Source: Lunularia cruciata
Taxonomy: Eukaryota > Streptophyta > Marchantiopsida > Lunulariales > Lunulariaceae
Reading direction: 5' to 3'
Length of the DNA: 64,000 bases
NCBI GenBank assembly: GCA_948567375.1
Contig: OX419755.1
Coordinates: 41,235,001-41,299,000, forward strand
Positions 44,047 to 57,100 of the stretch are shown here, one piece after another; within the stretch, counting starts at the first letter, position 1, and every line of letters begins with the position of its first letter. A program made the translations under genes and the position numbers. The notes under the pieces were generated by a model. That model had not been told where the DNA came from. It did not search any database and saw nothing but the letters and a program-made list of their open reading frames with translations.

Positions 44047-45430
44047 TCATGCAAGCTTCCTTGAAAGCTTGTTGGACTCCATCAACCACTTCAGTGGCTG
44101 ATGCTCAATGATGAGAGTGAAGGGGTTACCAAATAGGTAGCATTGGAAATGTGCTACTGCCCAAACTGCTGCCAAGCACTCTCCCTCATATGAACTATAC
44201 TTTGCCTCCGCTGAATTGTTGGAGCAACTAGCATAGGCCACCACAAACTCCATCTCCTCATCATCATGTTGGGTGAGCACCGCTCCAAGCTCCAACATAC
44301 TCCAATCAGTATTAACCTAAAATGGTCGTCCTCTGATTGGTCTCCTCAAAATAGAAGCAGATGTAAACCTCCCCTTGAGCTCTACAAAAGCTCTCTCCTT
44401 TTCATCTCCCCAACACCACTCCTATGTAAGCTTGGTCAGCTTTGTCAAGGCCTTGGCAATGGCACTAAATCCTCTAACATAACGGCGGTAGAAGTTTGCC
44501 AACCCAAGAAATGCTCACACTCTGCTCACATCCATAGGCCGAGGAATACATGCAATAGCCTCCACCTTGGTCTGCTGAACACCAAGTCCTCCAGGGTAGA
44601 TAGTGTGACCCAAATACTCAACCTGCTTGTAGAAGAAGCTACACTTCCCAGGATGTGATTTGAGTCCATGAGATCTCAACCTCTCAAACACCTCCAACAA
44701 CTGTCCCTCATGCTCCTCCACAGTAGTGCTATAGACCAAAATGTCATCAATATAACACCGAGCAAATCCAATCAAGCTAGGATCCTATCCATGACCCTCT
44801 AGAACTCAATATGAGCGTTCTTTAACCCAAACGGTAAGAACCTCCATTGATATAACACATCCTTGTTGTGAGGATCAATAGCCCAAAATGTTGTCTTGGA
44901 CTTATCCTCCTTCCTGATTGGCAACTAATGATATTCCGCTTGAAGATCCAAAGTACTGAAGATCTTTGTATGCCTAGTCGCATCAAAAATCTCCTCCGAT
45001 GTAGGCATGGCACACCAATCAATCCTAGTCTATCGGTTGATAGGACGGTAATCTCCACACATTTGCCTATTTGTGTAGTTTCCATGCATATTCTTCTTGG
45101 TTGGCATCACTATTGCTAATGCATACTCTCCATGTGAAATCTCCACCAAACCAACCTTAAAAAGGTCACTACTCTGGCTTTGAATCTATGTCCTCTCTAT
45201 CTCACTATATTGATAAGGACACCGGAAAATGGGTGTATCGCTAGTTAGCTCAATCCGTATACCAGGTGCCTTTAGAGCACCCAAATCCTTCATACTGAAG
45301 GCAAAACAACTTGTGTAGCTCCTCAAGAACCTCCAAACCCTGTGTCTTTCCTCTCTAGTAAGCTTGGGTCCAAGATCTAGCTCCCAAGTATCCTCTATAA
45401 CTATAGTAATAGTGGAAGACATCTTGATTG
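44047..45430 (-). pseudogene. A2 RNase H and reverse transcriptase
   Basis: RT is readable around 45420-44520: PYQYSEIERT, a damaged VCGDY region (about 45050), then GFARCYIDDILVYSTTVEEH (about 44740) and VEYLGHTIYPGGLG. RNase H follows at 44298-44047 (LELGAVLTQHD, YSSYEGECLAAVWAV, IIEHQPLKWLM). The YIDD box is intact. Stops and frameshifts lie between blocks. Confidence 0.82.
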
Positions 45431-45434
45431 GTTG

Positions 45435-45716
45435 CTACACTGGGCCCTTGGGAGCAATAGTGTCATGCCCCCAACCACTAGAGGTCCCAACCTCTATGTG
45501 AAAAAATCCCTCCACTCTAGCTGCAAGCTCCACATGTCTTCTAGTTGCATCCCAAGTAGACAAAGAGTGTAATCCAAGTAACCCATGCTCACCTGGATGG
45601 ACTCCAAGTCGACCACTCTCCCTAGTAGCTATTGGCTGTGTCCCAAGAATACCATGCCTACTCAGTCCATCGCCCCCAGCATGTTCTTGAATCATCTTGA
45701 TAGGCACATGGCTCAT
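45435..45716 (-). pseudogene. A2 linker between methyltransferase and RT
   Basis: A 93-codon open stretch (GLLGLHSLSTWDATRRHVELAARVEGFFHIEVG) matches A1 at 22300-22430. It joins the methyltransferase C-terminus to the RT and has no recognised fold. Confidence 0.55.
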
Positions 45717-45779
45717 AAGTGTTCAAGTGGTGATGCTTATCAAGCAAATTCTATGCTGCTCTACCAAGCCAAGGCTCAC

Positions 45780-46765
45780 AATCCAGGTCAAACAGTTCAA
45801 GTCAAATAGTTTAGGTCCATAGCTTGACATAACACCTAAAGCCTAGATACCTCTGGCACTGCTAGATAAATAGTAATACCGGTGCAAAATCACCCGCTCT
45901 CTCTCATCGGCATTAGGCTCCACCAACTGTTGTAACTATGAGTCCCAAACAAGTCTAGGTCCCCCCTCTTGAAAAGCATGAGAGCTTGGGAAACTCATAA
46001 GTGTGGGAAATGCGGCTCTAGGCTGTCCAACTAGGTTCACTATTGCCATAGATGACCTATCAGCCACTGCCACTATTTGAGACTGACGCCCAACATCCAA
46101 GATATCATCAACAAGGATGTGGTCAAGTCGTTGAATCCCATCATAAGCACGATGTAGAACCTCTCTGGGTAAGAGGTTCGTCCACCAAAGACAAAGATGA
46201 TGAGCCCATGATCCTTTGCTGACTGCATCTAACAATACAGCAAGTCCCAAGAATGGACCTAATGTGTAATCACCACCACTCTGGTGCAAGAATCACCCAT
46301 CAAAGGAATGTTCTCCAAAAGGTAAGCTAGAGAAATGGACTGATGAACTTGGAGATGTCGTAGTATCCGTAACATCTCCCAAACACACCAAAATGAGGAT
46401 CCTGAAGACCCAAACCTCTACCAACACGTGTATGTCCCTGACATAGCTATCAAGAAATCACCAAGTGAATAGGCCCATGTCTCTCCAGATCATGCGCACT
46501 CCGTAAGGAAATGTCTACCAGTAGGGCCTTCTTGTAACCTCTGATTGCTGACATTGGTAATAACTCCGGATACTGATAGGCCAAGTGTGCCACATGATGT
46601 AGAGAGACTCACGTAGCAATCTCATCTCTCTCTACATACAAGTATCTTTGTACTTGTATACCTGCCTGTAATACTACAGCTAGTATGGTGTTGATCCCAT
46701 CGAACAACTCCAATAGACATATCTCCTCTATTGGATATTGCCAAGCAATGAGTGTGGTATCTTGA
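45780..46765 (-). pseudogene. A2 C5-cytosine DNA methyltransferase (DNMT3-like), inactivated
   Basis: On the minus strand motif I reads LELFDGI (46713-46693), followed by AGIQVQRYLYVERDE, close to the DNMT3 pattern LFDGI....GI.V.RY...E. HGPIHLVIS leads to the catalytic loop, where the Cys codon (46441-46443, then QGHT) is intact but the three codons before it read stop, stop, Leu. A one-base loss follows HFGV. LENIPLMGD (motif VI) is at about 46310. NLLPREVLH, VGRQSQIVAVADRSS, FPTLMSFPS and a final CQAMDLN (about 45820) complete the order. No intact enzyme can be made. Confidence 0.85.
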
Positions 46766-46799
46766 GGTGTCAAAGTAATTGACTCTGGAAGCTCATCCT

Positions 46800-47055
46800 C
46801 ACACTCATCTCTTGATAGTACAAAGGCTTCACTCCAAGCCTGCTACACCAACCGATCTGCATGTTGTTGCAATGCCTCCTCTAAACTCCACAATGGACCA
46901 TCTAAGGTGGATGGAACAATCTCACTTGTACTCCATATCCAAGTAGTCTCCTCCGGTACTAGAGTATCCTCTGCATGGGCGTTCCCCTCCAACAAGTCAC
47001 CGGGCCAAGTAATTGCACCATTGAAAGCTAAAACTGATGTTGCCATGGTCCCGGA
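46800..47055 (-). pseudogene. A2 linker between protease and methyltransferase
   Basis: The frame starting MATSVLAFNGAITWPGDLLEG contains ETTWIWSTSEIVPS and LEEALQQHADRLVQ, shared with A1 (20831-21165). No known fold. Confidence 0.5.
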
Positions 47056-47159
47056 CTGTAGTGAGCCAAGACTGCCATTACCAAAGCATATTGGTAGGCA
47101 ACATACCCATCCCTCACCAGACTGCCAACTTGGTCTATAGGAGGTTGTCTCCTCCTAAT

Positions 47160-47490
47160 AGTCAATATTGAACCCATGGGGTATAACACTACTCCCCCAA
47201 CTAGCACATCATATGACTCAGCTATTGTTGCAATAGCTTGAGCTCTCACCACCGAGCTATCAGTCGGATGACCACGCTGAACTTGGAGAACAAGCTCCCC
47301 ATGTATGATGTACTGTGTCGAACCACCACCTAGAGATGTCTAGATCTAAAATGGACACCTCTCCACATCGGTCTTCCATAATTCCAGACCGACAGCTACA
47401 GCCTTCCCTAGCATAAGGGGCTACACACCAGAGTCTAACAAGACTCTCTGTGGTGTATAGACCTTCCTTGAAGGTCCCACCAAACGGAAA
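47160..47490 (-). pseudogene. A2 aspartic protease
   Basis: The active site reads RVLLDSGV, a stop, then PLMLGKA (about 47425). SYDVLVGGVVLYPMG (about 47200) is the second strand. DSG is retained here, unlike A1 (DSS). Confidence 0.7.
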
Positions 47491-47499
47491 ATCCTCATT

Positions 47500-49480
47500 T
47501 GGTTATCCAATAGGATAACACCAAGTGTAAACCATGCTCTCTCAAAGGCCGGTCTCGTTGGCAACTCCTCCAGTCTAGTCGCTATTGCATACCATAAACC
47601 ACTGGTTGTTGAACAGATCCCATGCTCCTCAACCAAGTCAACTCCACTACCAACCACCTTTGCTCTAGTAATAGGAACCACATCATCCCTACTCTCACAT
47701 AGTGTGGCAGCAAACCGGAACACTGGGGTTGAGTCAACTCCTAATGTAAACATGTCAATGGCCAAAAACAAAGGACGCCGCATAATCAACTGAGCCGCCC
47801 CAAACATCATGCTAGACTTAGTCTGTGTAATAGTAGGTGGTTGACTAGTAGGCAATCCATCATGTACTCCATCACCACCTACCACACCTACACTAGGACA
47901 TCTAGGAACCATGGATGTCATCTGCAATACCTCAGATAGCATGAAAGATTAGGGAAGTCTGACCTGTCTTCCAACCTATCCTCTTTGTGGGTCCAACTCC
48001 ACTAATGCTCCTCTAGGCTCTGGAGCACATATTGCACTCCTAGTCACTACTGCAGATGCATCCACCTATGCTGCTCTGCACATGAAGTCCAAAGCATCTC
48101 TGTCACCAACATATGAGGTGAAAGCCTTAGCACCTAAATCTGATCTCTTTTGAGCAATGGCCATACTAGCCAATCTCTGCTCCAATTGCTCAATCCAAGT
48201 AGCCACAGCTGTATCAAAAGTAAGGGTAGGTACTGCACTCCTACTAGGTGTAGATCCTCTACCACTACCTCTACCACCTTGTCCTCCATGAACTGGAGCT
48301 CCTCTACTACCTGCTATAGCAGCCCTACGACTCCGTAACTCCGGATGTAGATCAAAACATCGGTCACTAGTGCAACCAAATCTATGGCAATGCTCACATT
48401 GCCTCTGTGTTGGCTATGATGCACCCAAGGTATCAGGTTCATTGCCTTGAGTACACTCTCTTAGATGGTGAGGTTCACCACAAGTCCAACAAGCAACACC
48501 ATCACTCACTGGCTACTACTGACCCAAAAATGAAGGTAAGGATCTAACTCCACTAGGCCCTCCACTCCTTCCATAGGATTTAGGCTGTCCACCCTATCCT
48601 CAAAAACCAATCGGGCATGGTGCACTCTAGAAGAAGTGATAGCCATGGATGAGGTCTTCCTACCAAATCTAGATGTCACCACTCTCTCCTCCACCATGTT
48701 GAGCTCAATATGCTCAGCCAAACCAAAGACCACTACCAAAGTAGGCAAAGTAGCCTATAACAGCGTAACATCATGCTCTATGTTGCAACTCCTTGTCTAG
48801 TATCCCATACCAAAATTGGACTGCCTGGGCCTCAATAACTCCCTGTGTGAAACTGATCAACCGCCTTATGCGAGTGTAGGCCTTGCATAGGCTCTCTCCA
48901 GCCTTCCGTTGGAACTCCTGCAAGCTCCTCAGCTTGTTAGTCCGCACTCCTTGGTAGTTTTGCCTTAAACACTAGAAGAACTCCACCATGGGGTTAAACC
49001 TCGGTACCACACCACCTATAGCGGTACCTCCACTCCTGCAGCGGTACCTCCACTCATGGTAACACTTTCTCCAACTAGTGCACCACCACTAGCTCCACCA
49101 ACACTACTTGAGCTAGAACTCGTAAGTACTGCCAATCTACTCCTGGCCACCAAACCTAAAGTGATAGAGACATAGTTTAGAGACCAATACTGTCTCCATA
49201 CCTTGATCTCCTCCAAATGAGCTCTCCTGAACTCATGGTAGTCATCCATCGGTGGACCTTCTAGATGTTGAAACAACCTCTTCCATGCCATGAGGGGTGT
49301 AAACAAAGTCAGGTTCCGCATTTGCATCACACCAACTATTGAACACCTAGATGAAGTCCTCCAACTCTATGGTACCCATTGTACCAAAGTAACGCCTAAG
49401 GCCTTTGGAGGCCCCATAAATCTTGTCCATGTCCCACAACAACAGTGCAGACACACCAAGTGCACTCTCAACTAAATCAA
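47500..49480 (-). pseudogene. A2 gag remnant
   Basis: From 49330 downwards: MMQMRNLTLFTPLMAWKRLFQHLEGPP-type capsid start, WRQYWSLNYVSITLGLVARSR, then a Ser/Gly/Ala-rich patch. Near 48340-48400 a knuckle reads C-EH-C-HRFG-C-TSDR-C, with the His replaced by Cys. At 47942-47500 a spacer (MTSMVPRCPSV) leads to the protease. Frames are interrupted repeatedly. Confidence 0.68.
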
Positions 49481-49499
49481 CTCTTGTGTCAAACTTCAA

Positions 49500-50942
49500 C
49501 TTATAGTCAATCTCCTCCTTCACTGGGACTTGAGATACAGGCTGATACCAAGTACCACTCCAAGTAAACCCACCGTGTATTGTAGGGCTAACTCCTCTGG
49601 AATCCCCAACAAACTTTGTTGTGACAAAGTAACCGCAACTTCAACCGCAAACCAAAACCACAAACTGCAATTGCAAGTCGTAATCGCAAGTACCCCACCT
49701 AGTCCCAACACCAACTAAGCACCACCCACTAATATAACTCTAACTGAGATAACTACATTAAGGGGAAGGGCAACCTATAACCTACCATCACAACACGCAC
49801 TCTCACGGTCTGCAAGTCATCATTTCTTGCCTCACTAAAGAGAAACAAAGATAGTCTGACTGGTTATTACTCCAGCCTCACTGCCGAGAGCACACCAGAG
49901 CACCAACGCTCAAAAGTCAGGGCACTTCACATAAACATGGTGCAAAAATAGGAAGCAGAGAATGGAGGGGGTCCAATCACAAGAAATCTAAATGATCTCA
50001 TAAAACAATATGGGACTAAATCTGCCACCATTTGGCATTTGACATAAGAGAAGTTCGTATCTAAATCATAAACTACCAGGATCACCAAGAATGGGATCAA
50101 ATTGCCTCTCCTAGCCAAAGCTACAAGTGTATAGATCACAATGGCACAATCACTAGGACAACAAGTGAGAGTGGACCAGTTTGCTAGGGCACCAGTCTAG
50201 AAACAAGAGATCTAGAGGTCAAACCCTATTGCATACAATCTAGCAAGAAAGACAGATTTTGCCAACCAATGACCAAGATCTACTCTAAACTAGCTAGCCT
50301 CACACCAGCAAGTTGGCCTGCTGGCCCTTCTAGGCCTTCGTAGCCTCTCATAGCCCACAGCCCTATGCCTAGAAGCCTCTAAATGCCCAAATGAGACCTT
50401 CCTTCTTGCCACTTTGAACCTCCTCCAAAATTTGGTGAAACTCCTCCAAACTTGTGAAAGTCCTCCAAACTAGCAAAACTCCTCCAAATCTGGCCAAAAT
50501 TTGACTTAAAATCCAGTCAAAATCTGACGTAAAATCTGATATAAACCCTAAAGTTGGCTGACCGCCAAATCCCCCACTAACTCTTCACTCGAGCCAAATT
50601 GAAAACACGAGTTTCTCCAAATCACCAATTTGCAAGAATAGCTTCCCGACTCCACCTTCAATTTTACCTTTTGAGCCCAACTTGCAATAAATTGGTCCTA
50701 CTTTCACCTCTTGAACTCAAAATCATAACCATTGCTCAAAAAATGCTTCTTCTTTACTCAAAAATTGGCCAATGCTTCCGCACACCATCCACCTTACTAC
50801 CAAATCTGCATCAAGCAACAAGCTTCTACACACCAGGGAAAAATTGAACTTCAATCAAGCTACCAAAAATCCACCGAGCTTGGAGATACCACCAACACTC
50901 AAAGTTCCTACACCCGATTTCTCCCTGATTTCACTTTTGTGA
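49500..50942 (-). other. A2 untranslated leader
   Basis: About 1.4 kb between the 5' L repeat and gag without coding potential. Alignable with A1 17024-18440, including the cctccaaa...tttggccaaa repeats (50400-50510). Confidence 0.5.
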
Positions 50943-51395
50943 TGTAATCAGATTGTTTACAACTCTTGAATCCACTCAGCTCAAATTAGTACTTGATTTG
51001 TAACTCTATAAACTGCCAACAATTGGGCATTGATTATAGTCAAGCCACACCCACTCTAGCTAAGAGAATCCAGGTGACGCTCGTCGGCCTCTGTCCACCA
51101 TAGCCAGGAACTTGAAGGCTCAACATCAGAGAAGTGAGCTCTCTAGAGCTGCACTTTGAAAGTATACTCCTTGGACTTGAGCTAGGTTTGAAACCCTAAC
51201 GGTCCCGCTGACTGCACACTTGATGGTGCAAATGGTGCAAAGTGACAGTGGGCCCCACCGTGAAGTCAGTACCCTGAACATGAAATCTGACCGTTGGAAA
51301 GTAGTCTTTGAGAAATTGCTGAAATAACTCTAACTACTATCACTGGAAGTTCAGTGTCCGAGCAATCTAGATGCGACACTACAAATGGCATGATA
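50943..51395 (-). repeat. L terminal repeat, 5' copy of A2
   Basis: Reverse complement runs tatcatgccatttgtag to ctgattaca. No S repeat on either side, as in the 5' copy of A1. Confidence 0.82.
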
Positions 51396-54300
51396 TATCC
51401 TAATACTTAGAATATGCATATATCTATATAATCTATATCTTCTAGTAGGTTCTTGTGTTTCTTCTATTTTTGTAAATGTGTATGTCTTCAAATGTGTAAA
51501 TGTATATGTCTACATTGTGAATGTCTTTAACTCTTTAAGGTATATAACACTTTAAGACTAAACTGCTCATTTGTTTAAATGATTGTAAACAACACTCTAA
51601 GACTAACTTCCTCAATGAATGAGCACATTCTTACAAGTTTAAGATTTACACAACCTGGACACATACAAGATAACTCAAGCACATAGGGATACATACAATG
51701 CATATGGGAGCATATGGAGGTCTCATAGTGCATTGATGGGTGCATACGGATCTTGCAATGCATAGATGGCAATCATTAAATGCATACCACCACACACAAT
51801 AGCTTACATGAAGGAAGAAGGAGCACATTCTAGATGTTACAAGTGCATATAGGCACATCCAATCAATGATAATGCTTGCAAGATGTAGCACATACTAGCA
51901 TCTAACACATTTAATCCTCATTTGAAGCTACAAAGCATTTCTCATAATCTTCATGTCATATGAAGTGAATCCATTTTATTAGCAATCAATTCATTTGAAG
52001 GTTGTTGTTATCACTATCATCATCAACATGATGATTAGGATTATAATCGGGCAATGGGAATTTTGGGTCACTAGTGTAACTTTGGGAAGGTGTATCTATA
52101 TCAAGTAGCATATTAACAAGGTTTTTTATTTTCTTAGAGCTATTCCTTGCATGTGTTAATCAAAGAGTCATGGTATATAACATCCTAGACTTGGAAGATC
52201 ATTCCATAAATCTAATCTTCTCTTATTTGCATCTCATCTTTTTTACACACAATGACTTTTAAGCTTTAGCTTTCAACTTTTCTACCTCAATCTTCATCAT
52301 TTTGGCTTCCATCTTGACTCAAAATTTCTACATATTTATGGTTTTCTCAACCTCAATATTGGCCAACTTGCATCTTTCTTGCTTGGGAATTGCTCTTAAA
52401 TTTTGCATGAGTTGCCATGTCTTGCAAAAAAGAGGCAAAAGATAGTGTATGCTTCAAAGGCCAAGTGATGACTTTCCTCCTCTTCCAACCTTCATCTTCA
52501 TGTTCCACCTCCTTGCTCTTCCAACCTTCCTCTTTGCACTCCCTTTCTTTGTTATTTTGTCCTTCATCCTCACCCTCTCCATCCTTGTCTCCATCTTGAA
52601 TCTTCTCCTCCTCTATTGTTGCTTTCATGACATCAATATGTATGCGGCTCTCATCTCCAAGTCCATGAGTGATGTTGTTATCTAGCCCTTGAGTACAAGG
52701 GACGGATAAAGGCATTGAAACCCAAGATATATATCAAAAAGTGCTTGAGACACTTGAGAATCACTCAAAAATATCAACTCCAAAGTAAATGGAGTGTCAA
52801 CTTGAGTGCTTGAGAATGGATCCACCACTCTCCATAATACCTGGAGTGTCAACTTCTTACTCTTCAAGTGAAACATCCCAATCACCTTGCCTTATTCCTT
52901 CATGCCCCGTTCCTTTGGCCATGCCAAATTTGAGGCTTACATACGCCGGAGGTGCAAAGTTTGCTCTACACCGAAACATCATATTCATTCTCCAAAAATG
53001 AGAGTAAATATGATTCAATTTACCATCTATGGTTCTCCAACCTCTTTTCAATTCCTTCTAAATGAGTCCTTCCATTGTGCACTTGTCCTTCTATTCTCGA
53101 GCATCCTTGTATAATTTCATTTAATGCTCCCATTTCTTGTATAATTTATCTCCTATCTCAAGAAAGCCTTTTCCATGTCGTACCAAATAAGTTGCAATGT
53201 AACTAAATGCAATACTTTTTGAGCAAGTTTCTTGCAAATTCCGCCTATGATATACGTGAAATGCTCTTCATCTTCTAAATAATCTAAAATTTTCCCGCAA
53301 TGATGTGACATCATGCGAAACCTCTAATCTTCAAATTTCATTTTGCTCGCATTTCTCCCATTCACTGCAAATGAAGATGCCGCAATAGAGGTAACTATTT
53401 TCTTCAAAAGATCTTGCAAATTGCAACCTTTGGAAGATATACACATCCTTGATTTGGGATTGGAATTGAGGTCCTTGACCCTAAGATCTCTATTAGTGTC
53501 ATCCATGATCTCTATGAGTGCCATTTTTAAAACTTCAATCAAATATTTAATCCACAATAGCGTGCCAATCCAAGATAGAGGGCCACTACAATTTAACAAA
53601 CTATAATCCAAGATAGAGCGCAAAACTATAATCCAATGTGACTATGGATATAATCCAATATAACTATGGATGAGCGACTCCAATTTGAGACTTGAACTAT
53701 CCTCATGATAGGAAATCAATTCCTTGGATTTATTAATACTTTGATTATGAAAGGGAAAGTTTGAATATCTCAAGTGTGCCTGTCCTTCTACTCCGTAACT
53801 CTTCTTATTGTGTTACAATGGGGGGTTTCAGAAATATTTTTGACGGATGTCTATGAGATAAATAGCAAAATTTGTGATTATTTTTAGTGAACTCTATAAG
53901 GAAATGAGGTGCTAATAAATAAACATAAGGAGATGAGGTGCTAATAAATGAATATGTTGTAAATTGTTATACAATATATCACATGCAATTTGCATTCATT
54001 TAGAAAAATCAGGCACTATATTACAGATGTTTAGGATTTCCGTAGTGAAATAAATGATTGTCAAAAGAGATGATGTGGCTTCTTGAGAGAGTTGCCACAA
54101 TTTTTTGGTGGGTGATTCTTAGAGTGGGATTTATGAAAAAAATTTGGCGGATCCAAAATGCTACTCTCAACTATTCAAATTCAAATTCACCATATGTAAA
54201 TGCAAATGTTGTGTGCAAATTGCTATGTGCAAATGCTCCTGCCAATAAACTAAACCAGTGAGTTTCGTAGTTTTGCATTGGTGTGTTGGTTCATTTTCAT

Positions 54301-54480
54301 AGATTAGTGCAGCAAGGGAGATACCGCAAGTTATGGAAAATGTTATGCAAATGTTATGCAGTTAAGCAAACATTGTCTTGCGGCAACCATGAAATTAATT
54401 GGAGGTCAAGGAATTTTACTCCAAAGGGGCAACAAATATTTAGCAAAAACCTGATTGCAATGCAGGCTCACATTTGGATG
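51396..54480. other. Undetermined sequence
   Basis: No recognised gene. The minus-strand frame 52353-52715 is Glu/Lys/Asp-rich, with a charged repeat (EDEGWK, KEEGWKSKEVEHEDEGWK), and could be a fragment of a nuclear or transposon protein. The minus frame 52857-53051 has an unrelated basic segment. Both are short and without neighbours that clarify them. Confidence 0.4.
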
Positions 54481-54935
54481 TAAAATCAACGGCACTATCA
54501 AATGACTACTTGTGGCAACAAGCGGCTTCAGGTGCCAACGAGCGGCTATGGGCGCCAAAGAGCTTTGAGCTATGGGCACCATCAAGTGGCTATGAGCAGC
54601 AACGAGCAATGACAAGCAAAATCCCATTTAATCCTAAATTAACACATTATTAACATATTATTGAGCGGCTACCAATGGCAACAAACAACTACCGGTGTGG
54701 AACAAGCAACTACAAGCACCATCAAGCAACTACAAGCAATCACAAACAATGACGAGCAAAATCTCATTTAATCCTAAATTAACACATTATTAACACATTA
54801 TTGAGCGGCTACCAATGGCAACAAACAACTATCAGTGGGGAATGAGCAACTCCAAGCACCATCAAGCAGCTACAAGCAATCACAAACAGTGACGAGCAAA
54901 ATCTCATTTAATCCTAAATTAACCCATTACACCGG
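54480..54935 (+). repeat. 140-bp tandem repeat, about three copies
   Basis: The landmark atc.catttaatcctaaattaac starts at 54621, 54761 and 54901, giving an exact 140-bp period. Each unit ends with a gcaac/caagc-rich stretch. The left-most unit (54480-54620) is more diverged. No ORF benefits from it. Confidence 0.9.
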
Positions 54936-55284
54936 GTGGCAACCAGTGCAGACACCCTAAACTAGACAATTTATTAACCTTATATGTAATTAATGCATTA
55001 CGGTGTGATAACAGAATACTCCATATCCCTTATTTCCTATGAACCACCTCTAATAGAGTTTGCTAATAATAATGAACTTGGCTAGAACTCCATAGTGGGA
55101 CTCTTTCTTCCTCCCGCCCACACATCAATGTCATACTTTTCATTTTCTCTCTTTGGGAACACATAGGGTGCCTAGTTGCGGAGACTTCAGATCAGAAGCT
55201 AGAGTTAAACCCGTAATGACTTGACTGAATACACGTGTGACCCTATCGCCGGAACCCTCTTCTCTCATAACTAATATTCTTGCT

Positions 55285-55495
55285 ATCGAGAAGGGTAGTA
55301 CCGGGCAACCTGACCTATCATCGCAACACGCACTCTTGGTCTATTGGTCATCACTTCTAGCATAACCAAGGAGAAATAAACAACACTCCAAGAAGGAAAT
55401 TATCTAAGTGCAATGCACGCACACCAATCCAAGCCAACGGGGCATACAAACAGGCATACAAGCACACAGAGGATCCAATCACAAGAATACGGTAG
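55285..55495 (-). mobile_element. Relic of a family-A leader (A3)
   Basis: gggcaacctgacctatcat, cgcaacacgcactc, aaccaaggagaaa and ggatccaatcacaagaa match, in order and orientation, the A2 leader at about 49765-49985. No coding remnant of the element was found nearby. Confidence 0.55.
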
Positions 55496-57100
55496 CAACT
55501 CTCTATAATTTTTGTCAAAAAAGAGCTTCATAACCTTCTTTCTCTATCATCAAGCTCATTTCAACCTGTACTCCAAGCCTCCTCCCATTTGTACTTCAGA
55601 TCTCAACAAATTTCTACTCCATGTGGGGATTTTCTATGTCTTTTTGATGAGGAAAACTCTGCGCAGCTCATATAAAAATAACTATTTTTGTATAGTTTAG
55701 ATTCAAATGATCTAATATTCAATGGAAAGCTTGTGAGATAAGTTTTCCAATTATATAAAATAAACTTCAATCAGATCACTACAACTCTACTGACAAGCTC
55801 TCAAAGTTGTCCAACTTTTTTGCAACTTCACCCTAATTTCAAAATCCTCTTTTTAGGGTTTGCTCCTGATTCTTGGCAAATTTTCCGCAGATTTCTGATT
55901 CAGAAATACACTTGATCCTCATAAAAAATCTGGAAACCTGAAACTATCAATCATATTCACAAGATAGGAGAATTGATATCCAATCAAGATGAAAGATAAA
56001 ATTGCTCAACCAAGCTTATGACAGTATTTTTAGTAGGATGTTTTGCATCAGATCTCACTCTTCACAAATCAAAAACCAACCAAATTTTCCACAATAGCTG
56101 GGTGTGTTTTTTTCTAAACTCTAAAAAGTTTTGGTAGCCTAATACAACCCCAGTCTCTAGATGTGGATCAATTCTTGAGCTGGGCTAACTTGTGAGCTCT
56201 ACAGACCCAGGTATACTTGATCCAAGACCATGATTTCTCTATTTGAAGAATTCACATGAAACCTTCTCACTAAGGTGTAAAATCTATCCACCAACAACTC
56301 TAGAAATTTTCATATAGAAATTCAAACCAAAACTTGGGGAGTGAACAAAATTCCAAACCTGATCATTAGCTCTTCTCCAACACCTTACATCCCATAAGCT
56401 TCAACTTCAATCAATTATATCTGATTTGAGATTGACCCAAAACTAGGATTTATTGTGCTCAGTACTGTAATCATTTTTTCTTTTCACTAATCTCATTGAT
56501 AGATAGTGAAATTGTCTCAAGAAGTTCCCTCAATTCACTACTTTATGCTCTTGGGTATGAGTTTAACACCCCTTGACTCAATTGATCATATCTCTCTCAA
56601 ACTCAGCTCAAATTGTGTGATTTCTATCTCTAGATTGTAGCCTGTTATCTCCTCTTTCCAACCATGTCATTTTTTCCACAAATGGCTTCCTCAAACTCCC
56701 ACGATGGTCAAAAAACTCCAGACTTTTCTCTTGGGACCCAAGCTCTTGCACCTTTGTCCTTTAGTCTTTTTACTTTTTGACAAATGTACCCCACAATTCC
56801 ACCTTGAAGATTATGAGCGAAAATGTAGGCATTCCTCTACTATAGAAGGACATATATTGTCAAGTCCCAAACATTTTCATAAGTAAGCACCGGAAGGCCG
56901 ATAGGATCCGAGTTTCACATCACCGACTCCACAAACACCACCGCGAAACATGTTACCAACCAATCTCGTAAATCGTCACGGTGTAAAATCTGAAGGCCGA
57001 TGAGAAAAGGATTCGGGAGTGGCAGATCGGGAGCATGAGACATCTTAGCTCAAATGGTTCCTCCAATGCTCTAACACTTGCTCTCTACTACAATTCTCAT
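55496..57100. other. Undetermined intergenic sequence
   Basis: T/A-rich with no gene recognised. It may continue the decayed leader of the A3 relic. The short repeated phrase gaaggccgat occurs at about 56892 and 56990. Confidence 0.4.

Larger units (their letters stand above)
41597..51395 (-). mobile_element. A2: second family-A element with DNA methyltransferase and PHD finger
   Basis: Minus-strand, about 9.8 kb, colinear with A1: L (50943-51395), leader, gag, protease, linker, methyltransferase, RT, RNase H, integrase, PHD finger, purine tract, S5, L (41597-42047), with S4/S3 outside. Coding domains are broken by stops and frameshifts but less decayed than in A1. The target duplication is unclear (AT-rich flanks). 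Confidence 0.85.

Noticed and set aside
52353-52715. Acidic, lysine-rich minus-strand ORF possibly encoding a nuclear protein
   Set aside because: Composition alone suggests charged repeats. No domain, splice signals or homologous copy in the window support a gene.
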